Assembly (NCBI RefSeq): GCF_001908185.1
Contig: NZ_LGHM01000013.1
Span: 41,050 to 105,049 of the forward strand
Source: Bradyrhizobium sp. AS23.2
Lineage (GTDB): Bacteria > Pseudomonadota > Alphaproteobacteria > Rhizobiales > Xanthobacteraceae
DNA: 64,000 nt
Reading direction: 5' to 3'
Shown here: positions 8,840-17,926 of the stretch, piece by piece
Layout: each line of letters begins with the position of its first letter
Numbering within the stretch: the first letter of the stretch is position 1
Notes under the pieces: generated by a model
What the model was told of the DNA's origin: nothing
Databases searched by the model: none
What the model saw: the letters and a program-made list of their open reading frames with translations, nothing else
Translations under genes and position numbers: made by a program

Positions 8840-9733
8840 TTATGGGGGCATTTTTCGGGCCGAAACGGCCCGCAGGATGCCCGCCAGATCGGCGCTGGGT
8901 GGCCTGTCCACTGTTAACGCGGCGGCCGCCATCAAGGTTTCGATATCGCGGGCCTGCCCCTGTCCGGCCTCGACGATCAGGGCCCCGCCGGGCGCGAGCC
9001 GTTCGGCCGCCTGCGGAATCAGGGCGCGATAGGCGTCATAGCCATCATTGCCGCCGTCGAGCGCCAGATGCGGATCGTGCTCGCGCACCTCGATGCTCAG
9101 TTTCGGAATTTCCCCTGAGGGAATATAGGGCGGGTTCGACACGATGAGATCGAACGGGCCACGAAGCGCTGCCGCATAGGAGCAGGCGACGAAGCCGGCG
9201 CGGTCGGCGAGGCCGAGCGCAGCCGCGTTGTCGCGCGCGGTTTCGAGTGCCGTCAGGCTGACATCGGTGCCGACGCCGAACGCCTCGGGAATCTCGTGCA
9301 GCAGTGCGAGCAGGATGGCGCCCGATCCGACGCCGATATCAGCGATCCGCGGGCGCCGCCCGGATATCGTGAGCCCGCGAAAAATCTCGAGCGCCAGCTC
9401 GACCACGGTCTCGGTGTCCGGTCGCGGCACCAGCGTCGCCTCGGACAGGCGGAACGGCAGGCCCCAGAATTCCCGCGCGCCGAGAATGCGCGCGACCGGC
9501 TCATGCGCAAGCCGGCGCTGCGCATATCCTTCGAGCCGCGCGGCCTCCTCGGGCGTGAGTTGCCGCGCCGCCTGCGTGACCATGCCGGTCAGATCGAGCT
9601 CCAGCGCGGCGCCGACGAGCAGGCGCGCATCGAGGGCGGCCTCCTCGAGGCCGGCCGATTGCAGCCGCGCGGTGAGGGCGCGCCGCGCGCTCTCGATGCT
9701 GTTTCCGGAATCGCCTGTCGCCAATGGAGCCAT
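8840..9733 (-). CDS. prmC: peptide chain release factor N5-glutamine methyltransferase
   Basis: This enzyme methylates the Gln of the GGQ motif in class I release factors. A helical N-terminal domain (LDARLLVGAALEL) precedes the FWGLPFRLSEATLVPRPDTETVVE block, motif I ADIGVGSGAILLALL, and the defining NPPY motif in IVSNPPYIPSGEI. The C-terminal GGALIVEAGQGQ strand is normal. The start is uncertain: ATG 9733 and in-frame ATG 9745 both occur and neither has a well-spaced Shine-Dalgarno box. Its substrate gene prfA lies at 17.9-19.0 kb, separated here rather than adjacent. Confidence 0.93.
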   Translation of the reverse strand: MAPLATGDSGNSIESARRALTARLQSAGLEEAALDARLLVGAALELDLTGMVTQAARQLTPEEAARLEGYAQRRLAHEPVARILGAREFWGLPFRLSEATLVPRPDTETVVELALEIFRGLTISGRRPRIADIGVGSGAILLALLHEIPEAFGVGTDVSLTALETARDNAAALGLADRAGFVACSYAAALRGPFDLIVSNPPYIPSGEIPKLSIEVREHDPHLALDGGNDGYDAYRALIPQAAERLAPGGALIVEAGQGQARDIETLMAAAALTVDRPPSADLAGILRAVSARKMPP

Positions 9734-9823
9734 CCTGCCTGGCATCGTGGATAGATCGGCGGCATTGCTTGCGTCAACGGAAAGGAGCGCGTTTGATCGC
9801 ACCTCGCGGCGAAGGAGGCATCC

Positions 9824-10249
9824 ATGACGGCTTATGACGATCAGAACGTCTTCGCAAAGATCCTGCGCGGCGAGATTCCCTGCTTCGAGGTGTTCAGGGA
9901 CGACCGCAGCTTCGCCTTCCTCGACATCATGCCGCGCTCGCCCGGGCACACGCTGGTCGTTCCCCGGGCGCCGGCGCGCGGCATCCTGGACATAGCGGAT
10001 GACGATCTTGCTGCGGTCGCCCGGACCGCGAAGCGGATTGCGATTGCTGCGATGAAGGCGTTCGATGCCGAGGGCATTATCCTCCAGCAGTTCAGCGAGC
10101 GGGCCAGCGGGCAGGTGGTCTTTCACCTGCACATGCACGTCATGCCGGTCAGGGCCGGCGTCGAACTGCTGCCGGCGCAGACGCGCAAGGAAGAGATGGC
10201 GGTGCTCGCTGAACAGGCCAAACGGATGATTGCGGCACTTGGTGGCTGA
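9824..10249 (+). CDS. HIT family nucleotide hydrolase
   Basis: A 141-residue histidine-triad protein. The catalytic triad HLHMHV is at residues 101-106 in GQVVFHLHMHVMPVR, and the N-terminal nucleotide-binding strands FAKILRGEIPCFEVF and FAFLDIMPRSPGHTLVVPR are complete. Family members hydrolyse adenosine phosphoramidates or dinucleotide polyphosphates (Hint/FHIT type). It is divergent from prmC across about 90 bp. The specific substrate is not predictable. Confidence 0.9.
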   Translation: MTAYDDQNVFAKILRGEIPCFEVFRDDRSFAFLDIMPRSPGHTLVVPRAPARGILDIADDDLAAVARTAKRIAIAAMKAFDAEGIILQQFSERASGQVVFHLHMHVMPVRAGVELLPAQTRKEEMAVLAEQAKRMIAALGG

Positions 10250-10446
10250 ACTTGGCGTCTGACTAGACCATGTACCATAGTGCGTGAGTCAGGCACGGCT
10301 GAAGTCTGCTTGTCTGCCATTAGGCGCCGAATAGCGAACGTCGCCGGAGGTAGAGCTGTTGCGACCCATCATCGCTACAAACTCGAGATTGACGAGTGCA
10401 GCTTCGCTCCACCCAAACTACCAGCCAGCGATCTTTCCTCGAACCT

Positions 10447-11391
10447 TCATGATTTCTTGTTCAGGGGGCGGGGTCGAAGAGGGTAGCCAATCGGACATTC
10501 GAGCGCGGCATGATCCCAGCGTCCGGTATCAGCTGCCGCCCGATAGGTGCTTTGCAGAAACGCCATGAGCGTCGCCTCCGGCTCGCTCGATTTTCGCACA
10601 AGATCGTAGGGCAGGAGATATTCGCCGAGCTTCTGATCGAAGTATGCGCCCGCCGGCATTACCTGTTCGTCAGCAAAGCCATTCGGGGTGGGATAGGCAT
10701 AGGAGTAGAAAGCCGCAAAGTCTGTACCACCTCCGCCCGGCCAAAAGCCGGCGGATGAGACCTCGTCGCTGTAGGCCTCGCGGGTCACAACGTCCGGCAA
10801 ACCCGGGACGCCACCCGGGTGAAGCGGAGCGGGACGCCCAGAGAAGCGCGTCACCGCGAGATCGAAGCTGCCCCAGAAGAGATGGACCGGACTGACCTTC
10901 CCGGTGAACCCCGTCCGAAACCGATAGAACACTCCGTTGATCGCGACGAGGGCGCTGAAGAACCGCCTCACGGCGTCTGCGTCGTAGGGCCTGATTTGGC
11001 GGTCCTCCCTGAACGGGATCGGATCTGGGACTTCACTGGGCCGAGCGTCGAATTCTGGTGTTCCGCCGAGATGTCTTACCAAATCACAGAACCGGGCGTG
11101 AAATTCGGCGACGGACATTCGCCCGAGCGGCATTTCAGCCCGGCACCCATCAGCTGCCTCTCCGATCAGGACATGACGGGAGAGATCGAAGACGATCTCG
11201 ATACCTGATGCGTCTGGAATCAGCGAAGTCGTGAGCCCGCGTGCATTCACGTAGAAGGTCGCGTGCCAGGAATGGTTGACCCACGCCGTTCTCGCGAGCC
11301 TATACTTGCCGACAATCTGGCAATACAAATGAAGCGCGGAGCAGGTTTCGCGCCATGCCTCGAAGGGGATCTCCGGCCAGACCGCGCTCAT
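10447..11391 (-). CDS. DUF5996 family protein
   Basis: A 314-residue protein matching the DUF5996 family by its start, WPEIPFEAWRETCSALHLYC followed by QIVGKYRLARTAW, and by SWHATFYVNARGLTTSLIPD, DLSRHVLIGEAADG and the later FWGSFDLAVTRFSGRPAPLHPGG and FWPGGGGTDFAAFYSYAYPTPNGF. The enzymatic role is unknown; no cofactor motif is evident. I chose ATG 11391 because AGGGAGGAAACGCT precedes it. Codon third positions are somewhat less GC-rich than in the neighbours. It stands alone, convergent with the HIT gene. A terminal addition to the chromosome is possible but unproven. Confidence 0.75.
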   Translation of the reverse strand: MSAVWPEIPFEAWRETCSALHLYCQIVGKYRLARTAWVNHSWHATFYVNARGLTTSLIPDASGIEIVFDLSRHVLIGEAADGCRAEMPLGRMSVAEFHARFCDLVRHLGGTPEFDARPSEVPDPIPFREDRQIRPYDADAVRRFFSALVAINGVFYRFRTGFTGKVSPVHLFWGSFDLAVTRFSGRPAPLHPGGVPGLPDVVTREAYSDEVSSAGFWPGGGGTDFAAFYSYAYPTPNGFADEQVMPAGAYFDQKLGEYLLPYDLVRKSSEPEATLMAFLQSTYRAAADTGRWDHAALECPIGYPLRPRPLNKKS

Positions 11392-11551
11392 AGCGTTTCC
11401 TCCCTTATGTTCGGTTCGGCTTGGGCAAGACCTCGCCTCGGCTACAGGCGACCCTGTGTCCGCTTTGGGCACAAGGCGACGTTCCGGGGCGGGGGCCGCG
11501 TGTCCGCTTTACCCTCGAAAGCAAACATCCCGGATTTTATGGGTACACGCC

Positions 11552-12250
11552 CTAGACGCCAAGGTAGCGCTGGAGCAATTCCGGCTGGGCCTTGAGCTCC
11601 TGCGCCGGGCCCTCGTGCACGATGTGGCCATTGTTGATGATGTAGATCCGCCTCGCCAGCGCCAGCGTCGCCGCCAGGTTCTGCTCGACCAGCACGATGG
11701 TCTGGCCGGCGGCCGCGAGCTCGCGGCAGGCCTTGACGAGATCGTGGACGATGACGGGGGCAAGCCCCTCGAACGGCTCGTCCAGCAGCACGATCTTGGG
11801 ATCCCGCACCAGCGCCCGCGCGATCGCGAGCATCTGCTGCTCGCCGCCGGAGAGCTCGGTGCCGCGGTTGTTGCGCCGCTCCTTGAGCCGCGGAAACATC
11901 TCGTAGATGCGGCCGAGCGGCCAGCGCTTCGGCGCGGTGATCCCGGCGAGGACGATGTTCTCCTCCACCGACAGGCTGCCGAAGATGCGGCGCTCCTCGT
12001 GCACGAGCTGCATTCCCGCCTGCGCGATCTTGTGGCTCCTGCGTCCGGCGATGTCGATGCCGTCGAACTTCACGGTGCCGCTGCGCGGCGTCACGACACC
12101 CATCAGGCTTTTCAGTGTCGTGCTCTTGCCGGCGCCGTTGCGGCCGAGCAGCGCCACCACCTCGTGACGCTCGACGTGCATGGCGACGTCGAACAGGATG
12201 TGGGAATCCCCGTAGTAGCTGTTCAGGCCGTTGACCTCGATCAGGCTCAT
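11552..12250 (-). CDS. livF: branched-chain amino acid ABC transporter ATPase LivF
   Basis: A 232-residue cytoplasmic ATPase subunit. Walker A is GRNGAGKST at residues 36-44, the ABC signature is LSGGEQQMLAIARAL and Walker B is IVLLDEPFEGLAPV; the LAATLALARRIYIINNG segment and C-terminal LLQRYLGV are typical of LivF. Its ATG overlaps the TGA of the upstream livM-livG fusion gene (12247-12250), so translation is coupled. It is the last gene of the minus-strand liv operon. Confidence 0.93.
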   Translation of the reverse strand: MSLIEVNGLNSYYGDSHILFDVAMHVERHEVVALLGRNGAGKSTTLKSLMGVVTPRSGTVKFDGIDIAGRRSHKIAQAGMQLVHEERRIFGSLSVEENIVLAGITAPKRWPLGRIYEMFPRLKERRNNRGTELSGGEQQMLAIARALVRDPKIVLLDEPFEGLAPVIVHDLVKACRELAAAGQTIVLVEQNLAATLALARRIYIINNGHIVHEGPAQELKAQPELLQRYLGV

Positions 12251-14094
12251 GCGGCGATCTCTCCGTGCACGCCGCCGAGATAGGCTTCCTGCACTGCGGC
12301 GTTGGTCCTGATTTCCTCCGGCGTGCCGTCGAGCAGCACCCGGCCCTCCTGCAGCACGGTCACGCGCTCGACCAGCTCGAACAGCGAATCCATGTCGTGG
12401 TCGATGATGATCATGGTGCGGCCGCGCGCGATCGATTTGAGCAGTCTGACGGTCTCGACCCGTTCGCGGGGGCTCATGCCGGCGAGCGGCTCGTCGAGCA
12501 GCAGCAGGCGCGGCGAGGTGGCGAGCGCAAGCCCAATCTCCAGCCTGCGCTTCTCGCCATAGGCGAGCTCGGCGACCTGCGTGTCGGCACGGCCTGTCAG
12601 GTTGACCAGCGCGAGCGTGTGCTCCACCTGCTCCGTCAGGCCCTTGACGCCTGGGAGCTTGCGGAACAGATCGAGCCGGAACTTTCCGCGCAGCTCGGCG
12701 AGCGCTGCGATCGTCAGGTTCTGCCGCACCGTCAGTCCGGTGAAGAGCTGGTTGACCTGGTAGCTCTTGGTGAGTCCGAGCTGGCAAACCTCGGTGACCC
12801 TCAATCCCGTGATGTCCCGTCCCTCGAACACGATCTGGCCCGAGGTCGGCGGAATCTCGCAGGTCAGCATCTTGAAGAAGGTCGATTTGCCGGCGCCGTT
12901 GGGGCCGATGATCCCGCGCAGCTCGCCCTGATTGACGCTGAAATCGATGTCGCTGTTGGCGACGAGACCGCCATAGCGCTTGGTGAGGCCGGTGGCTTTC
13001 AGGATCGGACCGGAATAGGCGGGGTGCTCGACCTGCTTGGCCAGCATCGGCGCCGGAGCAGGTTGTCGCGCGGCCTCGGCGTCCGCGGCCTGTTGCTCCG
13101 CTTCCGCATCCTTCCGCGCCCGTTTGCCGGACACAAGACGATAGAGGTCCGCAAGACCGCCGACGATGCCGCCGCGCAGGAAGCAGACCAGCAGCACGAA
13201 CACCACGCCCAGCACGAGCTTCCAGGTCGCTCCCAGGTCGAGTGCTGCCTGCAGAAAATCCTGAAGGAAGAGCCAGACGGCCGCGCCGACGAGCGGTCCG
13301 AACAGCGTGCCTCGACCACCAATGGCGGTCTGCATCACGAGCTGGCCGGAGGTGTCGAAGGTGAAGGCGTCGGGCGGCATGAAGGCCTGGAGCACGCCGA
13401 GCAGGCCGCCGGCGAAGCCCGCGTAAGCCGCGGCGATCACGAAGGCGGTCAGCTTGTAGCCGTGGATGTTGTGGCCGACCGCAGTGGCGCGCAGCGGATT
13501 GTCCCTGACAGCGCTGAGGATGGCGCCGACCGGGGAGCGCACGATCCTGAGCGCGATGATGACGCCGACGAAGTAGCACAGCGCGATGAACTGATAGAGC
13601 GACCAGCCGTCGGTGAAGTGAATGGTGGTGAAGCCGAGATTGAAGCTCGGCATCGGCACGCCAGGCAGGCCGTTCTCGCCGCCGGTGAAATCCGAGAGCG
13701 GATTGAACTCGACGAAGAAGAACACCTCCGCGATCGCCACGGTGATCATAGCGAAGTAGATGCCGGTGCGGCGCAGCGCGATCAGGCCGACCAGATAGCC
13801 GGTCGCAGCTGCCGCGATCATGCCGATGATCAGCGCGCCCAGCACGTTGCCGAAGCCGGCGCGGGTCAGGAGGTAAGCGGCGACGAAGCCGCCGGTGCCG
13901 TAGAAGGCGGACTGGCCGAACGACAACAGGCCGGTGAAGCCGAACAGGATGTCGAAGCCGAGACCGAACAGGCCCCAGACCAGGATCCGGTTCACCGTGT
14001 TCGGCGCGAAGCCGAGATGAGGCAGCACGAAGGGAGCCACGATCAGCCCGATGGCCGTCAGTGTCTCGATCAGGTACGGGCGTTGCTTGAGCAT
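12247..14094 (-). CDS. livM: fused LivM permease - LivG ATPase
   Basis: A 615-residue single-chain fusion of two ABC transporter subunits. Residues 1 to about 330 are a LivM-type permease with eight or more hydrophobic segments and the GLSFGQSAFYGTGGF-like block LLSFGQSAFYGTGGFVAAYL. A charged Ala/Gln-rich linker follows (around 335-370), then a LivG ATPase from about 378 with Walker A IGPNGAGKST, signature LAYGEKRRLEIGLAL and Walker B LLLLDEPLAGMSP. The frame is continuous with no stop, so the fusion is encoded, not a misreading of two genes. It sits between livH and livF with ATGA overlap to livF. Confidence 0.92.
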   Translation of the reverse strand: MLKQRPYLIETLTAIGLIVAPFVLPHLGFAPNTVNRILVWGLFGLGFDILFGFTGLLSFGQSAFYGTGGFVAAYLLTRAGFGNVLGALIIGMIAAAATGYLVGLIALRRTGIYFAMITVAIAEVFFFVEFNPLSDFTGGENGLPGVPMPSFNLGFTTIHFTDGWSLYQFIALCYFVGVIIALRIVRSPVGAILSAVRDNPLRATAVGHNIHGYKLTAFVIAAAYAGFAGGLLGVLQAFMPPDAFTFDTSGQLVMQTAIGGRGTLFGPLVGAAVWLFLQDFLQAALDLGATWKLVLGVVFVLLVCFLRGGIVGGLADLYRLVSGKRARKDAEAEQQAADAEAARQPAPAPMLAKQVEHPAYSGPILKATGLTKRYGGLVANSDIDFSVNQGELRGIIGPNGAGKSTFFKMLTCEIPPTSGQIVFEGRDITGLRVTEVCQLGLTKSYQVNQLFTGLTVRQNLTIAALAELRGKFRLDLFRKLPGVKGLTEQVEHTLALVNLTGRADTQVAELAYGEKRRLEIGLALATSPRLLLLDEPLAGMSPRERVETVRLLKSIARGRTMIIIDHDMDSLFELVERVTVLQEGRVLLDGTPEEIRTNAAVQEAYLGGVHGEIAA

Positions 14095-14105
14095 CAGGGG
14101 ATCAC

Positions 14106-14981
14106 TTATTCGCGGCCCTGCACGCCGAGCAGGCCATGCGGTCGCACCACGAGCACGAGCGTCATCGCCGCAAACAGCATCGCATAGGCGTAGCCGGGGT
14201 TGAACATGGAGGTGATGCTGATGATCTCGCCGGCGATCAGGCCGCCCAGGATGGCGCCTGGGAACGAGCCGACGCCGCCGATCACCACCACCACGAAGGT
14301 CTCGACGAGGATGTCGTCGCCAACGCCCGGCGTCAGCGAGACCACCGGCGCATTGATGATGCCGGCAAAGCCCGCAGCCATCGCGCCGATGCCGAACACG
14401 ACCATGAAGACGCGGTAGACGTTGATGCCGAGCGAATCCACCATGACGGAATCCTCGATGCCGGCACGCACGATCATGCCGAGGCGGGTCCGGTAGAGAA
14501 CGAGGAACAGCGCACTGAGCGCGATCGCGACGATGCCCACCACGGCGAGGCGGTAGGTCGGATAGTACATGAAGCCGAGATTGGTGATGCCCTGGAACAG
14601 CGCCGGCGGCGGAACGATCTGCGACTGGCTCGAGAAGATCAGGCGCACGACCTCGACGAAGCAGATGCCGAGCCCGAAGGTCACGAGCAGCTGATCCTCG
14701 TGCGGGCGATGATAGAAATGGCGGATGATGACGCGTTCCATCAGAACGCCGAGCAGCATCACGAACAGGGAGCCGGCGATGACGGCAACAGTGAACGAAC
14801 CCGTATACTGGTATGCGACGAAGCCGGCATAGCCGCCGATCATGAACATCGCGCCATGCGCGAGGTTGAGCACGCCGAGCGTGCCGTAAATGATGGTCAG
14901 GCCGGAGCTGATCAGTGCGAGCAGTGCGCCGAGCGCGAGCCCGTTGAAGAGTTGAGAAACGAGATTGGGCCAACTAATCAT
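14106..14981 (-). CDS. livH: branched-chain amino acid ABC transporter permease LivH
   Basis: A 291-residue inner-membrane permease with about eight hydrophobic segments. The N-terminus FNGLALGALLALISSGLTIIYG and NLAHGAMFMIGGY are LivH signatures, and the cytoplasmic coupling region GIEDSVMVDSLGINVYRVF together with VVIGGVGSFPGAILGGL completes the family pattern. It pairs with the LivM half of the fusion protein to form the channel. It lies 11 bp upstream of the livM-livG gene and 97 bp downstream of the substrate-binding protein gene. Confidence 0.94.
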   Translation of the reverse strand: MISWPNLVSQLFNGLALGALLALISSGLTIIYGTLGVLNLAHGAMFMIGGYAGFVAYQYTGSFTVAVIAGSLFVMLLGVLMERVIIRHFYHRPHEDQLLVTFGLGICFVEVVRLIFSSQSQIVPPPALFQGITNLGFMYYPTYRLAVVGIVAIALSALFLVLYRTRLGMIVRAGIEDSVMVDSLGINVYRVFMVVFGIGAMAAGFAGIINAPVVSLTPGVGDDILVETFVVVVIGGVGSFPGAILGGLIAGEIISITSMFNPGYAYAMLFAAMTLVLVVRPHGLLGVQGRE

Positions 14982-15078
14982 GCAATGATCGCGGTTGCGA
15001 CGCGCGCGAGCTGCGTCAAAAAAGGTGACGCCGCAGGAGCAGGAAGCGACCTACGGCGTCACAGGGGTTAGCTCGGGC

Positions 15079-16425
15079 TCAGGTGTAGTCGCCGAGATGG
15101 CAGCCGAAGGCGTCCGGCTTCTGCATCAGGCCTTCACCCGGGACGATCTCGACGACGTCGTACCAGTCTTCCTTGTTCTTCATGTCCTTTTGCTGCTTGC
15201 CCTTCACGATGATCACCGGACGGACGCACTGATGGTCCTCGGGCCGGTAATGCACGTCGCCGACCAGGGAGGGCAGGGTCTCGCCCTTCTCATAGGCCTT
15301 GATCACGTCGGGCGGATCGAAGCTGCCGGCCTCCTCGCACATGCGGGCCCAGTGCGCGAAGCTGACATAGGCATTCTCCGCGCCCCATTCCGGCTTGTAG
15401 CCGTACTTCTTCTCGAAGGCCGCGTTGAACATTTTGGCCAGCGGGAACTTGTCCTCGATCGTCCACCAATAGTCGGTGGCGGCGTAGACGCCCTGCATCA
15501 GGCCGCCGGTCTCGCGCGCGATGAAGGGCACCTGGTAGGGGACGACCAGCTTCATCTTGTCGAGCACGCCGAACTGCTTGGCCTGCTGGGTCGACAGCAC
15601 CGCGTCGTGGCCCCAGTTGACGTTGATCAGCACGTCGGCGCCGGAATTCGCGACGTTCAGCAGGTATGAGGAATAGTCGGGCGCGCCGAGCGGCGCGACC
15701 TGGTTGGTCGCGGTGGTCCAGCCGGTAGTCGCGAGGAAGTCCTGCATCGACTTGGTGACGGTGTGGCCGTAGGTGTAGTCCGGCGTGAGGTAGGCCGCCT
15801 TTTTGTTCTTGCCGAACTCCTTCACCATCACCGGTCCGATCGCCGCGGCTGCGGTCTGGCCGAAGAAGTTCTGGCGGAAGCCGTAGCGAACGCAGTCCTT
15901 GCCGGTGGTGTCGTTCGAGCCGGAGATGCCGCACACGAACAGCACGTGCTCGCGCTGGGCCAGCTTGTTCAGCGCGACCGCAACGGCGCTCGACGTGCCG
16001 CCGGTGATCATGATGGCCTTGTTCTCGCTGACGAAGCGCTGCTGCGCCTGCACCGCCTCGTTGGGCTTGGCCGCGGAATCCGCAACGCCGAACGTCAGTT
16101 CCTTGCCGAGCACGCCCTTGCTGGTCTTCGGCGAGATCTTCTTGATCAGCTCGTGACCTTCGTTGATGTGCTCGATCGCGAGCTGATAGCCCTTGAGCTC
16201 GTCTTCGCCCTGCACGGCATAGGTTCCGGTGCGCGGCACGGAGATTCCGATGAAGGCGGAGGAACCAGAAACGCCCGCGGGGTAGGTGCCGATCGCCGCC
16301 TTGTCCTCGGCAAATGCCGGCATCGCGGGCAGCATCGAGCCGCCAATGATGCCTGCGGTGCTCTGGAGCAGGCCGCGGCGTGAGATGCCGCGGCCGAGGC
16401 CACGGCGGATGAGATTGTCAGTCAT
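15079..16425 (-). CDS. ABC transporter substrate-binding protein (Tat-exported, Peripla_BP_6)
   Basis: A 448-residue periplasmic binding protein for the liv transporter. The N-terminus has a twin-arginine signal: GISRRGLLQSTAG at about residues 13-25, followed by a hydrophobic stretch and AFA cleavage site near residue 38. The mature part is a type I periplasmic fold with GISVPRTGTYAVQGEDELKG, ITGGTSSAVAVALN and YTYGHTVTKSMQDF blocks. The closest relatives by eye are amide/urea or branched-chain amino acid binders, so the ligand is not certain. Strong GGAGGAAAC box before ATG 16425. First gene of the operon. Confidence 0.9.
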   Translation of the reverse strand: MTDNLIRRGLGRGISRRGLLQSTAGIIGGSMLPAMPAFAEDKAAIGTYPAGVSGSSAFIGISVPRTGTYAVQGEDELKGYQLAIEHINEGHELIKKISPKTSKGVLGKELTFGVADSAAKPNEAVQAQQRFVSENKAIMITGGTSSAVAVALNKLAQREHVLFVCGISGSNDTTGKDCVRYGFRQNFFGQTAAAAIGPVMVKEFGKNKKAAYLTPDYTYGHTVTKSMQDFLATTGWTTATNQVAPLGAPDYSSYLLNVANSGADVLINVNWGHDAVLSTQQAKQFGVLDKMKLVVPYQVPFIARETGGLMQGVYAATDYWWTIEDKFPLAKMFNAAFEKKYGYKPEWGAENAYVSFAHWARMCEEAGSFDPPDVIKAYEKGETLPSLVGDVHYRPEDHQCVRPVIIVKGKQQKDMKNKEDWYDVVEIVPGEGLMQKPDAFGCHLGDYT

Positions 16426-16616
16426 GGTCGTTTCCTCCGAACATCGGTCTTGTTTCTTAGGGCCAAACACGACCTGTCCGGCGGCAGACGGCTTCGCTTG
16501 GCCTGTTGCGCCGGGCACGTCACATCCGCGTGTAACTCTTGGTCGTAAGCATTGCTTGTGAAGACCTTCTGTCAATTTCGCCTTTGGTCGAACGACGAAA
16601 ATTATGTCGTGAAAAC

Positions 16617-16633
16617 ATATCGGATCACGATAT
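16617..16633. promoter_or_regulatory. candidate operator palindrome upstream of liv operon
   Basis: ATATCG at 16617-16622 and CGATAT at 16628-16633 flank GATCA. It lies in an AT-rich patch of the divergent spacer, in the position of an operator. Which protein binds is unknown; the MarR regulator encoded at 17419 is one candidate. Confidence 0.4.
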
Positions 16634-16678
16634 ATATTAGTCTTTGTGAGTACGAGGCTGACGGATTCGGCGAGAGAA

Positions 16679-17296
16679 ATGGCGCGGCAGACGACAGTGG
16701 CGGGTGCCCGGAAACAACAAGCCTGGCCGCAAGAGGCGGAGAGGCAAGAGGCCGGGTGGCCTGCGGGTGAGGTGAACGACCAACGCGCGCCGCCGCAGTC
16801 CGGCGATGCCTCCCGCATGCCCGAGCCGCGCAGCCGGCCTGCCGGCTGGCGCGGGCCGACCACAGGTTCCCTTCAGACGAAGCGTGCGCCCGGCCCGATG
16901 AAGAAGCTGAGTGTGCGCGCCCAGAATGTTCTGAAGGAACTCGCAGTCGAACTTGCCGGCGAACAGCCGCCGAAGGGGACGTGGTCGCCCTCGCGCGAGC
17001 TGCTGCTGGCGCTGACGGCCGAGCGCCTCGCGACCGCACGCAACTGCGGACCACACACGATGCGGGAGATCATCGACTGGGCGCAGGGCTGCGGCGTCAC
17101 CATCAAGCCCGTGATCCGGCGCGGCGGCTCGCTGTCGGAGATGTGGACGGAATTGATCGCAAATGCGTCGGCAGGTGCCTTGACCAGCGCCGAGATCGTC
17201 AGCGCGCTCCAGCGCTCGATCCGGCGGAAGAGCGTCCGCATCCCGATCGCGTTTCAGGTCATCCTGGTGAAGATCCTGCTGTCGAGCTTCGAATAG
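16679..17296 (+). CDS. protein with RNA polymerase alpha-CTD-like helix-hairpin-helix domain
   Basis: About 205 residues. From residue 74, the segment KKLSVRAQNVLKELAVEL followed by AERLATARNCGPHTMREIID resembles the C-terminal domain of the RNA polymerase alpha subunit (LSVRALNCLK... and SLxEIxE blocks), a fold that contacts UP elements and activators. Residues 1-70 are polar and low-complexity. The start is uncertain: GTG 16646, ATG 16679 and ATG 16898 are in frame, and the last gives only the conserved domain. It is divergent from the liv operon and upstream of a MarR gene. Function unknown; the alpha-CTD resemblance is by eye. Confidence 0.6.
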   Translation: MARQTTVAGARKQQAWPQEAERQEAGWPAGEVNDQRAPPQSGDASRMPEPRSRPAGWRGPTTGSLQTKRAPGPMKKLSVRAQNVLKELAVELAGEQPPKGTWSPSRELLLALTAERLATARNCGPHTMREIIDWAQGCGVTIKPVIRRGGSLSEMWTELIANASAGALTSAEIVSALQRSIRRKSVRIPIAFQVILVKILLSSFE

Positions 17297-17418
17297 GCCG
17301 CTCTCGAGGCGCCGATAAATGTGCATCCGCGGCGCACGTTGGTTGGCTCCACGTGTCCTTCCTTGCTAGTCTCGATAGCCGCCCGCTGCACCGGTGGGCT
17401 CGACGTCGAAGGCAGGGA

Positions 17419-17916
17419 ATGGCTCAACCGAAGCGGAAGACGACACGCCCGGCGCGTGCGGTGCCCTCAAAAGGCGGTGCGATGCGCGAGGCCGATTATG
17501 CGGCGCTTGCGCAGTTCCGCTACCAGCTGCGCACCTTCCTGGCATTCAGCGAGGCCGCGGCCCAGCGGGCCGGGTTGACGCCGCAGCAGCACCAGGCGTT
17601 GCTGGCGATCAAGGGATTGGCCGACAGTAACGGTGCCAGCGTCGGCGACATCGCGCGCTTCCTCCTGATCCGGCACCATACTGCCGTCGAGCTGGTGGAT
17701 CGCATGGCGAAGCTGAAGCTGATCGGCCGGGAGGCCGATCCCGGGGATGCGAGACGTGTCCTGGTCAAGCTGACGGCCAAGGGCGAGCAGAGGCTGCGAT
17801 CCCTCTCGCGCATTCATCTGCAGGAGCTGAGTGCTGCTGCTCCCGCCCTGGGCAAGATCCTGCGATCGTTTCGGGCCAAGAGCGCTGAAGAAGACGCGCT
17901 GAACAAGACGCGCTAA
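17419..17916 (+). CDS. MarR family transcriptional regulator
   Basis: A 165-residue winged-helix repressor. The dimerisation helix ALAQFRYQLRTFLAFSEAAAQ precedes the DNA-binding domain at about residues 55-120, with the recognition region ASVGDIARFLLIRHHTAVELVDRM and wing IGREADPGDARRVLVKLTAKG. Start ATG 17419 lies near a GGCAGGGA sequence. A basic N-terminal tail (residues 1-20) precedes the fold. The effector is unknown. Position suggests control of the neighbouring transporter operon or of the alpha-CTD-like gene, which is inference. Confidence 0.9.
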   Translation: MAQPKRKTTRPARAVPSKGGAMREADYAALAQFRYQLRTFLAFSEAAAQRAGLTPQQHQALLAIKGLADSNGASVGDIARFLLIRHHTAVELVDRMAKLKLIGREADPGDARRVLVKLTAKGEQRLRSLSRIHLQELSAAAPALGKILRSFRAKSAEEDALNKTR

Positions 17917-17926
17917 GGCGCGGGAT

